From Anisakis pegreffii (lineage: Eukaryota; Nematoda; Chromadorea; Rhabditida; Anisakidae), in assembly GCA_035041965.1 (NCBI GenBank), contig JAPYMA010000750.1, positions 1-64,000 of the forward strand: a DNA stretch of 64,000 nt, in the 5' to 3' direction. Of the stretch, positions 37,501 through 49,412 are shown one piece after another (position 1 is the first letter of the stretch; every line of letters begins with the position of its first letter). The notes beneath the pieces were generated by a model. The model was not told where the DNA came from, did not search any database, and saw only the letters and a program-made list of their open reading frames with translations. The position numbers and the translations under genes are program-made.

Positions 37501-39306
37501 ACACAACTTTCTTATGCACAATTCGATGATGCACACTTGTAAGCCAGTCACAGTCCAGCCGCACTTCAACTGCAACTAACGACAGTTATGATTAAAACGG
37601 AAATGGAACTGAGATTAGAGACCGAGTAATCTTATTAATGCTTTCGGATTGAAATAATGAAATCAACTAGTTGAAATAATGAAATCAACCATACATACCA
37701 TATTAGGTCTACATAATTTTATAAGCATTCACTCCATCTTGACGTAATACTACTAGAGTGCCGTTAAGGCGACATCACCCATGTACATCATGTTGACGTG
37801 ATAAAAATTTATAAAATGATTAACAAACGTTAACTTTTCCAATGAAAAATCGGACAACACTAACTGTAAGCGTCTCGATTTTCTGCCGTCATTACGCGCA
37901 ACTCTTCAACCAAATACTGAGCAACGGTAATTGTTGAATTAAAAAAAGTAGATGCTACTTTAGCGTAGAGTAGGTTCGAACGTGGTACTTTTCATAGAAT
38001 AAGAAACATTTTGAAAGTGGCACCTGAGCGGATTGGTTTCGAGGCGTTTTAGAGGAACTGTTCATCGATTTCAACTGGAGACTGGTGACTGTGAACGAAC
38101 GGCGACAACATATTTTCAGGCGAGCAATCGGGTGATTGAATGCAAAAGCGCTGTTGAGCAACAACGAATCATCATGAACTGTTTAACACTGGTTGGCAAA
38201 GCATTAAAACCACTCAAGCAAATTGATCGCAACCGTGACATGATTCAGGCGGCACGTATCATCATATGCTAAACACTTGAAATTTGTGGTGGCACTACTA
38301 ACATGATGTTGCAACTATCATTTCGTTTTTCAAAGAGAAAGTACAGCGAGTCACAGCAAGTATATGAGAATGACATAAATTAGATGATCTTTAAAGTAAT
38401 GGTACAAAAGCAATTTGGTACCATCCGTTTTTGTAAAAATCCAAACTGCGGTTTGTTCTCATAACAAAGAATTAGAAGCAAGGTCATGATCCAAGAATTG
38501 AAGCATTTCAGTCAAGTTTCACCAAGTGGAAAATACTCCTTGGCTAGATCTACATTGAAGCACTGAATCTGTGCTAGAGAGACCAGAGAATTGTTGTTGT
38601 TTTGCTGAGTCCATGAAAGAATGAACTTAATAAGAAAACACCTTTCTGAATATTTTTTCCAGAGTGACAGGCAAGAGACACTGAACTGGACTGAAGTAGC
38701 ACAGCCTGGAAAGTCTTGGTAGATATTCGTGCGTCTGAAACACAGCGTACACTTTATCGTTACAATTAGTTGTGCAACTGAAAATCGACGATTCAGACTG
38801 CTTTTGATATGGCGAATCACTGATAAAATTATTTTGGTTAAAAAGAGCTCTTTGAACATTCGAATGAGTGATAATGAAAATCACGGTTGTTGTGATGATT
38901 GAACGGAACAATCTATTAACTAACTTGTTGATCTAGAGCATGTTGAGCAACCTGATAAGCAAAGTAATCATGATAGTTTTCTGGCTGTTGAGCGATTAGC
39001 GAAGAAAGCAACGATCGTTCGCCAGCCGGTCCGATAGCCATCGAAAAGGCGATTGATTTCCTGAAGCGAACGTCGAGAGGCAAAATTGGTCCTGCTGCCA
39101 TTTGAAAACCACCACAACCACTGCGATGATTTGCATGTGATTGAATCAACATTTAGTCCTATGACACGAATTGAGGGCAACTATGGATCAGTTTCTAACG
39201 CATGAATCAGTAACTTGTTCCAATATACGCAAATGTCTTTCGAATGCTGCATTCCTTGCGAGGTCATAATGAAGATCTGTTTCATTGAGAAGTAGTACTC
39301 GGGACA
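31508..39306 (-). CDS. Unidentified minus-strand gene or genes, scattered exons
   Basis: Several short frames on the minus strand are protein-like and bounded by plausible splice signals: 39,215-39,306 (acceptor TTTCCTCAG, LHYDLARNAAFERHLR), 38,925-39,094 (donor CAA|GTTAGT, QQPENYHDYFAYQ), 36,447-36,535 (FTLDPTWTAAVLSAI), about 35,190-35,249 (acidic DDEEPSTSEYF), 34,872-34,962 (acceptor TTTTCTTCAG, donor CAG|GTTGAG, LWATKLLKEFDLEQ), 32,149-32,230 (acceptor CTTCCTACAG, LKWQWLIAALLCVDW), and a terminal frame 31,508-31,640 ending FIRPYQEKVMQL..PVLF plus stop. The content is helical and soluble. I do not recognise the family. Phases were not joined throughout, so these may belong to one gene or to several, and some may be chance. 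Confidence 0.33.
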
Positions 39307-42300
39307 CTGAGGAAACGTTTGTGGAGAACGCAAAAAAATGGAAGAGATGCGACTGTAATTTAGCGGATAATACTCAGCTAAGGCAAAAACTGGTCGTTTT
39401 AATATATCACGAAACTGTGAGGAACGAAATAAGTGAAAGCCAACTTTTCATGCTCATCCATCGTCATTTCTCGATCGCCTCTCGTTTCATCAGAAGTCTC
39501 GACCCGTGCACATATCAAACATAGAACACTGATCTTAGCGAATGTCATTCTGCGAAAGTCGTGCATCTTTTCAGTCTCAAAATGGTTCAAATAAATTACA
39601 AATTAGAGCGATATGGCTATCAATTTCAAACGAAATCATCATTATGTTGACATAAATTAACGTCATAACGATTGCTAGACTGAATGTAATAGCCGCAGGG
39701 CCCCTCCAGGAAAAGCTGAACTATGAACGCTCCTGCAAAATGATCCACCAATAGCGATCGAAAAATGAAACCTCAAGAAACATTCGCGATGAAACTTTCT
39801 CATCTCGTATTTAACACTTTCTTTAGCTGCTGATTTTGGCGTGGCATTTAAGAGCACATTAAACGATGCACTTTTCAATTAGTGCAATTAAAGATAAGTA
39901 AATCATCATTTCACTGCAAAAATATTCTGTTCAGAATTTGGAAGTCTCCTCTATTTGTTCTCCTTGTACAATATCATCCATTGTAAGAGGTTCCCAGCTC
40001 TTCGGTTCGAATGCATGAGAATTTCGATTAGCATCAATAACACCCATTCATAATCATGCAAACTTGATATGTCACAAATTCGTTCTCAGCACCAGTCCCG
40101 TTTCCAGAGTTTTGCTCAGTTTTAACGGTTCACGAGTGTGTTTTCCTATCGTCCGTGCCTTTTTTGGATGTTGGCTATTCCAAACATTCTTCGCAGTTTT
40201 TGCAGTATTTTCACATATTCATTCTAATGTTTGTTTTCGCTCACCAAAGAATACATCTCATGACAAACTGAATGCGATGAAGCGAGTGTATTTCTTCAAG
40301 TTTCCTCAAGTCTACTTCTGTTTTATATAATGATCACAGAATATGAACGATTAAGTTCGGCAGCAGTTGAATGTTCCTGCCGGTTTTGGCACTTATGAGG
40401 AACCAGTAAACAAGCAACATCTATGTAGAAATACAAATCGTCACTGCGTTACGACCACAGGTCTTCACCGAATCATGCAAACTTTTCTAGTGCTGCTCAC
40501 GTATGTTTCGAATCCTATCGTCTGCAGTCATCATCGATATTGATGAAGTACTGTGCTGATCGGCAGTTTAATCAAGAGATCACACTTGTGCATTCGAGTG
40601 AATACAGTTTGATACGCACCATCCCAGTTTATTTGGACTCAGCATTTTATCTGTTACTAACTTCAGGTGTGAAACATTTGGTGTTTCCGCTGAATTAATT
40701 CATGAAAAATAGTTGTTGAGAGCAGGCAACATGCAGGCAACAGTTTTCATACATTTCTCGGTACAGTGTCAAATCCTTTTTTCTTGAAAAAAAAACCCTC
40801 TTATTATACTGAGCAAGCAACAAGACACACTTTTTAGCCACTCAGGTAGAGAATTGTTCTAATCTGCTTAGACTGAATGCACTACAATCAAGCGGAAAGA
40901 GCCTCTCATAAACGAAACAACGAACGAAAAGAATGTTTTTGTTGCATGGAACAGTGAGTGCAGATGAAACGGAGATTGAATGACAGCGCATAACTGGGAT
41001 GATGAGTGTGATCTAACGAAGAACAAAGGGCTATCGGCGATGTTCACTATGCTCATAAAGGACAGGTTTTTTTTTAAAGAACGGTATCGTTCAACCGTAA
41101 TGGGTGATGCACGGAATGGATTGAATTTTGTTGAAGAAAACTCATCATGAAAAGGAATTTGAAACATTCACCATAATTTATTTTTTATCGTCCAAACCCA
41201 CAGCGAACATCGATAGGTTGAGTGGAAGACACCAGCATCTATATTCATACATCTAAGCAGGAATCATTAAATTTGCTCTGCTCCACTCACAATCGTCCAC
41301 ATTTTGAGTGCGCAAATTCTCCAGATTTTGACAAATCGTGCAAATTTTATGGATAAATCGCTTAATGAAAAGCTTGTTAGGAAAGTGATGAGAGAGCAAG
41401 GAACGTTCATTCACTCTCCTCTACTCATACATCTCAAATCAACTCCTATTTTAAGGCAGCACTTGGTCATAAATCATTTCTGCTTTGAAGACAAACTGCG
41501 ATATGTGCATCATAAATTACTCCGTTCATAACAGCAAATTCCACTCCATTAATGCGCATTGTAATAAATTCAGCGGTGATCCACAATCAATTTGCATTCT
41601 TCTACGAACATCCTAAGTTGGAATTGCTGTCTTCCAGAAGATTGCTTTCCTCTAAAGAAAATGCGTCCTCTGGAAGCATGACAAAAATTTTGGCGATGGT
41701 ATTCTTCATCGATTTAGTTTGCTTATCGAACTTACTGAATTATGCTACCACATCTTTTATCTGTTATTGGTGACGGCCGATTCGATTTAAATTTGAATTT
41801 TTGTCCCACTCACACTGGGGAAATTAATTGAGGGTTGACGATGGTAACAACATGCAATTAAACAAAAACTGGTTCTTTATGGCCGAAATTTGCAGTAAAC
41901 GTTCCCTTTTCTTGAAAAGATATTCCTTAATGAAATGTCCAAAAGCATTCCAATTGCATTCTGGAACGAAAACGTTCAGAGATTGTAATATCGACGGAGC
42001 GATTCAATGGAGAAAATATGTGAAGTGCACATGCAAGAAGTGTGCAAATGAGAAGCTGCCGATATTTAAAGCGAAACGTTTATTTGAGTTATGCGAAGTG
42101 TTAGAAACGTTCGCTAGTTTATTACACACACTTTTAACGATATCAATGAATCGCACCAATGGATGTATTCTGATAAGTAATGATCAACAGTAATTGTTGT
42201 GCGCTGCGAACGAGTTAATTCAGTGCCGCATCCCTGAGGAATATCAACGAAATCAGTTCGAAATAGTGATCTAACTAAGAATGCATAAAAAACATGTGAG

Positions 42301-44480
42301 TGATTCCAGTTTCATTTCATCAATTCACTGTTAGCGAAGACAAAAGCGTTGCTTGAAACTAAGGCTGTGTCGATGAACTTAGCTAACGAGTGAAGGTGTA
42401 CAGTGCAGCTTCTTGATTTTTCCAGCTGATCGTGAGCATGCAATTTGCAAAAATTTTTCGACTATCTTACACGGCAGAGAAATTGCAAATTTGCGTTTGT
42501 TATTTTTATCACTGTTCAAATGTGTACATCATTTGGGTGAACGAAGTATTTGTTTAAATCTGGAAAAATTAGGCTGTTTGTGAGTAACGGTGAGTAAAGA
42601 TGAATGTTTGAGTGATTTGAATTCTTTTCCAGCAATTAAAATTAGTGGCTCTTTATAAGCACATTTCAGCATTCCTCATTTTTCATGTCAATTTCTACGC
42701 CATCCACATCTCACGAACGAATTGTAACAACGAACTTCCGTTCCACCATTCAATCTCACATTCATAACCATGCGCGCAGCATAGGTTGCTAGCGTTCGAC
42801 GGAGGAACCAGTTCCCTGAGGGAATAGATTAGCGAATATTATCACTGTATTCGCTTTTCAATGAACACTTGACACTTCATATATCATATTTTAAACTGTG
42901 TGTTTGATCTGATCGATTGAATTTACAACCGTAAATTTTCATTTTCGGAATCTATCGTTCGTATGACATTCTTGTTGAAAACATCGTATTCGAAAATGAA
43001 AAATATTTTTTGAAGGCAAAACAAAAAGTTGTGTTTCGATTGTGATGGTCAGATTGGAAAGCGAAACATATTCTGTGCAGTTGATTCATTTTGCATTCAA
43101 CTAAAAGAACAATGTTGCAGAATTCACGCAAACTCTTGCACACTTACCTCATTCGTGTGTTGAAGTGCCTGCGCAAAACTGAATTTAACTGCAGTTGCAG
43201 TTCGCAAACACGAACCCAATGAAAGTTCACGAACTTCGATGAGAATCGCGCAATGCAACAAAGCAAAAAATGAACGAGCTTATTGGAAGTCATCTTGAAT
43301 AGAGGAACAACTAGTGATTGAACAACGAACGGATCGACCGATCACTTGACATTGTCGGAATTGTTTTGCATTTATCATGTGGTTCTAATAGTTAGTTGAT
43401 GTGACCGTGTACCCCGGGTTGTATTGGTGTTATGCGACTGGGAGTCAAATTCAACTGAACTGTAGAATTGAATGATTTATCCCATTATAGTTGATGTCGA
43501 GTGCGACACAAAAGATATTTCTTTGTTTTGTTTAGTGGGGTTGTCACTCAGAATTACGTCAGTAAATGTTACGATGCAATGCAAAAAATCGACCTGTTCT
43601 ATAGACGAACACATGCTCCATTGGTGCGAGCAAATTTAACGGATTATTTTCACATGTTTTCAAAGCACTTTTTGCCTGTACACACATGAGCGTTTTTGAG
43701 CACTTCAACAGTACGCAATGGCATTGGTTGACTGATGGACACAGTACTGACTCTTATGAATGCTTACCACAAGGTCATTCTCGATGCTCTGATTCGATTT
43801 CCTAGTGAAAATGTTATGTAACTGAAAACGTACAAAAGGCAGCATGCACAAAATAAGTTGAAAATTTTGTTGACGGGTGGCAAAACAAATTGCTTCTTTG
43901 CATGGGTGAATGAATCACAGTGTTTCACAACGACTAAAATTCAAATTTGAATTTCAATATTGAAATTCAAGGCCACCAAATAGGAGGAATGAATGAATGT
44001 AAAAGCGGTAATGAGCGAGGATAAGAGAATTGATTCGATGGGAAAACATGAAGAATCGCTGATAATCATCAGTATGATCACACTATCGAGCATTGTAACA
44101 AAAATAAACTGTAACAGATATTTTATGCGATCATCACTCATCGCCTTAAATAGTGACAGTTGATGGTTGTATCGTTCGCATTTAACTTATTTTAAAAAAA
44201 TAATTTATCAATTCAATCGTCACATTCATCTAGAATTGAGTGTGAATGTAAAGAATTTGACTGAAAACAATGCACTCCTAAGTTGCACCATAACTTAACC
44301 ACTCAACTGTAACATTATTTCATCGTTGACGTAACGATTGTACTTTTGCTATCTGTTATCAAAGTTTTTCATTCCAAAAAGAATGTCTTAAAACGAATAT
44401 GCATATTAAACGATGCCGTCCGTATTTGCATCTATACCATACCATACAACGTCTCGCTAATTCGACCGTTCATCTCAGCA
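39307..44480. other. AT-rich region before the collagen gene
   Basis: No confident gene. Minus-strand frames at 39,399-39,590 and about 39,630-39,735 (after TTTTGCAG) look weakly protein-like and could be upstream exons of the unidentified minus-strand gene. A 121-codon plus-strand frame at 41,828-42,193 contains a KCTCKKC cluster but lacks a recognisable domain or start context. Nothing else in this stretch can be supported. Confidence 0.3.
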
Positions 44481-44481
44481 C

Positions 44482-44488
44482 TATAAAA
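44482..44488 (+). promoter_or_regulatory. TATA box of the collagen gene
   Basis: TATAAAA lies 55 bp upstream of the collagen start codon, a normal spacing for nematode cuticle collagen genes with short leaders. Confidence 0.6.
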
Positions 44489-44542
44489 CGACATCGAAAC
44501 GATGTCCTAACGCAGTCCGCCAGTTAGTCAGCGTACAGAAGG

Positions 44543-47500
44543 ATGGATTCTAAGAGTCGCCTCACGGCCTATAAATTTGTCGCATGTGCTGCGGTCGCCT
44601 TCTCGACGGTAGCAGTTCTATCGATGTGTATAACTCTACCAATGGTTTACAATTACGTTCAAACCGTTCGTCGACAGCTTCACAATGAAGCACTCCTCTG
44701 CCGGGTTATTATTATCTTATTTTTGCTGCTTTTAATCATATTCGCCAATTTTGATCATTTGCACATGTGCATATTGAATGGATATCTGTGCAGCATATCT
44801 CATCGTTGCCATTCGCTGCACAGAATTTGATTGCTTCCTGGGGATTAGGTCATATTAAAATTTTCATTCATTATTGATATCTGAAGGACTGGCTGCAGTG
44901 AACATAATAGAATATGCTTGCCATAAAATTGCTTCGTGCTCTATTAGCTTGAAATGTGAAGGTAAAGATCGTTTTATAACAATCTTGAATTAGGATGTAT
45001 AACTGATCGTCTAATTGTCGCATTTGTTTTAAGCTAGTCTATTTTATTGCCACCGCTCTGCATTTTCCTTGGAGATTTGAAAATAGCGAAATCTTCAATT
45101 CAGTCAGAACAGCACTAGGAAACGACTCAGTGCCTAGCAAATCTTGGGAAGGGTGGAGAAAAGGATCACCTTGCGAAACCCTTCAATATATAGAGATCAC
45201 AAAGGAGCATGCATCAGAAACACAAATGACCCTGCGTGAGAGTATGATTGAGGTTAGCATTAGAGAGCACACGACATCATATCAGTGTATGCATTCTGTT
45301 GAAGCGGTGCAAGGAAAGGTGATAAGAATTCGAATAAGAATCATATTTTGGTGGCATAAAGAAATTTCTTGGATTTATCATGTTTTCATCCAACATTTAC
45401 CCTTTCCCAATAGGTCTAAGGCTGCTTTAATGTCGCAAGTTTAGTCTACAAGGTGTTCATCTCCGAATCAAGTGAATCGAAACAATGAAAAAATCACAAT
45501 TGTCTGAAATATCATATCTGTCTATCTATGTCTATTCTGAACCATTCCTTTTCAGTTCCACTCATATTTATAGCAGAACATTTTGCTTCTCCTGCAATGC
45601 AAATATGAAAATATTGTGCAACATAAGTGATTCCAGCGAACAATTCCCATAAACGCTTCGAAATAATTTAATGTTTCATCTCAAACTAGTCAAATCTGAT
45701 ATTATCAACTAATCTTGTAGAGAAGACTTCCAACGTTTGCGATAGAACACCTCTTGATGATTTGATGCGCTCTAACTTTTTCTATTATTCTGTCACTGAA
45801 AATCGGGCAATAACTGATTCGAATAAAAGTCGTTGTATGCACATTGGAGTGGAAGGTTGCTTGAATGATGGTGTTTACAATTTTTTCAATCTAACCTTAT
45901 TTTTTTCTCAGTTTGATGGCGCTAATCTACATGAGAAAGAGCCAGCAGGAAATTCGTGCCTGTCATAGCTTTGTAATTAGACAGATTCAGCTTGTAATCC
46001 TAAGGCTATGAAAGTACTTGGAAATCAATGATGCAAAACATCTCATACTTATGAAAACATCTCTCCTGTACTTATGAAAGCCTCATACCATAGGAAATAA
46101 GGAAGGATAGCGAAACGTGAGGCGCATTAATGAGAAATTAATGAGAAATGATGCGAAAACAAAAACGGCGATCGTTCTCATAAACGCTGTGAATGATTCG
46201 AACTGCAGAAAGCGCCGCTGTGAGCTTGTTGCATGCGAATTTAATATGGAGCATACCGCAAAATACTAGAACATCTAAAGTGTCTAAAAGAATTTGCATA
46301 GAGTGCTCACCATATCGATTGCAGTGCATGATATTCCACTTTCCGAAACTGCTCCTTCGTCCCCTCAATAAATTAAGTTATGAAACAAATCTTAGTGAAC
46401 GAAAGACTATTGGAAGCTGGAGAAGGAAAGATGAATGGATTTGAGGACGTTTATAATGTAGACCATTGGAAAAGTGATTAATTTTAAGGGATCAGCGAAA
46501 GAAACTTGGTATGAAGTTGGAAAAATCAGGCAGTCGGAGAGAGCGGTAAACCGAACGGCTCGACAGGCTGGATATGAGGTCGGCGAGGTAGAGGCAGTTG
46601 AGAGCGTTGTCGTGCAAGCAGAAAAAGAAAAATGCTCTGGATGTTGCATGCCAGGACCTCAAGGTCCAAAGGGTCCAACTGGACGACCAGGAAAGCCCGG
46701 TAAACCTGGTGCTCCTGGACTCCCCGGAAATCCTGGAAGACCACCAAGCCAGCCATGCGAACCAATCACTCCTCCACCGTGCAAACCTTGCCCACAAGGT
46801 CCCCCTGGCCCACCTGGACCACCTGGAGATGCTGGCGACCCCGGATCTGATGGACCAGCTGGAGACACTGGAATGGATGGCCCAACAGGAGAACCTGGAC
46901 CACAAGGAGACCAAGGTATCGCTGGTTCAACTGGACCACCAGGACCACAAGGGCCACCTGGTGAAGACGCTCCAGATGAGCCACTGGAATCTGGAGAGCC
47001 AGGAGAACAAGGTGAGTAGTTGTTGTTTCTGACTGACAAGCGCGGTGCATTATGTCGTAGCTCGCGCGAACAGCCGGCATAAATAGATGATATGAGAAGG
47101 GCGTACGAAATTAGATTCGATAGAAACGGTGATGTATTATTGGCTCACACACTGACCTGAGGATCTGATGAGCAAAGATGACGTACGTTCGATTCTGCGC
47201 CCATTGAAAGCCCTTCATAAATTCCGATACGATTGTTTGAGAAATGAATAAGGATGGAGAGAAAACTGAGAAGAATTCAATTTCGACAAATAACTTCATT
47301 GACGTGCAGTGTCTTTTTGATGAGAGTTGTCGAAGCTTCATAGTAATCCGTCACAGAGACACAAACAAAATGAATTGCTCAGACACTTGAGATTTTAATT
47401 GTTCTGATTACATTACATTACGTTCTGATTAAATTACCTTTATGAACGTTGGTGTGAAAAGAAATGTTAGTTCTGCCGAACTATGATTTCTAAGCCCATT

Positions 47501-48341
47501 ATCCTTGTGAGAAAGCGTATCTTTAATCTGTTTGAACAATCCAGATTTTCCCTACCACTTAACTGAATCACATTCGCTAGAGATGAGTTCTGATGTGGTT
47601 ATTGGAGAAATTTATGAAATTATAAAGATGGAGAGATAATTGAAACTGAAGTGAGTTCAAAAAGCTCATTCGGTAGTGCACATGCGTCAACTCATTTCTG
47701 ATGTAATACCACAAGCCAAACATGCAGGGAGCTGAGAAGATGAAGACACGTTTTGGAGATATTGAGTTGTATTCTTTGAGATAAGTCCAGAAGAACTGAA
47801 TGGTTTGTTCTGACTGTTAGTTGTGCAGTTTTACTTTATGAATGTAGTAACATTGGTTCAGTGAGACACTTCAATAGTGATTTTTGGTGTGGTGCAGAGC
47901 TTCATGGAATTGAGCATTCGATGAACAGCTGAATATTTGATCTGAATATTTCATGAGATCGGATATGGTGAGGTGAGGCACCTGAATGAACGAGATAAAA
48001 TCTAGAGACCAGATGACTGTGGCGGTATACGACAACAGCTGTGTATTCACCACGAAAATGAGCAGTTCAATTGAAATCCTCGGAATGAAAGTTATTCGAT
48101 TGCAGGAGATCAAGGACCACCTGGGCCACGAGGACCCCCTGGACAACCTGGAGAGGATGGCCTACCTGGACCTCAAGGACCACCTGGTGAGAATGGCGCA
48201 GATGGACAACCAGGAACCGACGGACAAGCTGGAGAAAAGGGAATAGCTGGAAATCCAGGCAAGGGTGGAGAGAGAGGTATTTGCCCGAAATACTGCTCAC
48301 TGGACGGTGGCGTTTTCTTCGAGGACGGAACACGCCGATAA
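44543..48341 (+). CDS. Cuticle collagen
   Basis: This is a structural protein of the nematode cuticle, secreted by the hypodermis and assembled as triple helices. Exons are 44,543-44,704, 46,489-47,011 and 48,106-48,341; phases match and give 306 residues, the usual length of about 300. Residues 1-62 form the nematode cuticle collagen N-terminal domain, including a hydrophobic signal/anchor (about 13-37) and the LPMVYNYV motif. A subtilisin-type processing site RTAR lies at 76-79. A Cys cluster (C103, C106, C107) precedes the first Gly-X-Y block. A Cys-containing non-helical gap ([15 protein letters not shown]) separates two Gly-X-Y blocks, and an imperfection occurs near residue 218. The C-terminus is CPKYC (288-292) followed by [12 protein letters not shown], as in the sqt/rol-type group. 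Exact orthology is not decided. Confidence 0.95.
44705..46488 (+). other. Collagen intron 1
   Basis: The donor CGG|GTTATT and acceptor TTTTAAG bound a 1.78-kb intron, long for a cuticle collagen gene. Open frames inside it, such as 45,130-45,444, show no domain and are regarded as chance. Confidence 0.8.
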
Positions 48342-48614
48342 ACGCTGCTGGAGGTGCTCATCTGAAAGTCGCATTAGGCAAACTTTATATATACATTGTT
48401 GATTTACTACCTCTGCCTCATCGTCTCGTTACTGCATCGCATCTGTGTCAGTTACAGATCATCATTGATACTTTAAGCGGTGCAAAATTATTCTTTTCTT
48501 ATCAGCTCATTATTAATATCACCTCATTGTTCAGTGTAACTCATTGTTATGTCTCGACCGATCAACACCTGATAGATTTCGTGATCACCAAGTTTACTCA
48601 AAACATTGCAATTC

Positions 48615-48620
48615 AATAAA
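48615..48620 (+). terminator. Polyadenylation signal of the collagen gene
   Basis: AATAAA lies about 275 bp after the collagen stop codon and is the first canonical signal downstream. Confidence 0.55.
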
Positions 48621-49199
48621 CAATTACAATTTTCTCTTCAACAACACAGTTGAGCACATAAATTGCACACCAGCAGCTGAAACAAACTGCTTTGTATATA
48701 GAGTATAAGACAGGAAAGGAGCGAAATGTGGAAGTTGAGCCTAGAAACCTGTGATTCCACTCCATATGACTTTGCTGGTCCACTTGAACCGGCTGGATGA
48801 TTAAGTAACAATTAGACAGTGTGATTTAATATGTAATGAAAAGTTAAACGCATGTGACCAATTGGCGCAATACTTAATCATTGTCATGCACACGAAAACG
48901 CTACAGTGATACCTTTGCAGTGAACTGGATTTTTCCGAAAACAGTTAAAGAGAAATCTCGAAATTATTTAAATAGATGACCAACTGAATCTGGGAGGATC
49001 AGTAGCAACTAAAAAATAACATTCAGTAGGATAATTTGTGCTCCTCTGATATTTCAACAACATCAGTGATGTTTCCATTCCAGTCGAACTGTTCCGTTCT
49101 TGTTTCATTCCGAGGAATAGAGTAGAACTGTTCTAAAAAAAGATGCGAGGAACAGAACGGGACAAAGCAACTGAACGGCAGAATACAACAGAATAGAAC

Positions 49200-49412
49200 A
49201 AAATTTTAGTTCTCACGATGGCGAAAAGTGTAGAACACAAACATCATAAATCATAATTTGTTTGCTTTGTGTTCGCTGCAACCCTAAAGCTTTATTTGAC
49301 ATCTTAATAGGTTTGATTAAAATTCTTTAAAGTTCCCAGTCGCGCTATTCAGGATAGATAGCATTTCCGTCGCAAAACCACAAGAATCATTCATCGTGAG
49401 AACTAAAATTTT
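49200..49412. mobile_element. MITE-like element with 21-bp inverted repeats
   Basis: The 21-bp arm at 49,200-49,220 (AAAATTTTAGTTCTCACGAT plus G) is an exact reverse complement of 49,392-49,412. The element is about 213 bp, too small to code for a transposase, and AT-rich outside the arms. Clear target duplications are not seen. The A-rich stretch just before it (49,140-49,199) has repeated CAGAA/GAACA words. Confidence 0.55.

Noticed and set aside
41828..42193. A 121-codon plus-strand frame with a KCTCKKC cluster
   Set aside because: It has no start context, signal peptide or recognisable domain. A frame of this length can occur by chance in this composition.
46492..47080. Several Gly-, Pro-, Ser- or Trp-rich frames antisense or frame-shifted to collagen exon 2
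   Set aside because: They are shadows of the Gly-X-Y coding repeat, which keeps other frames open.
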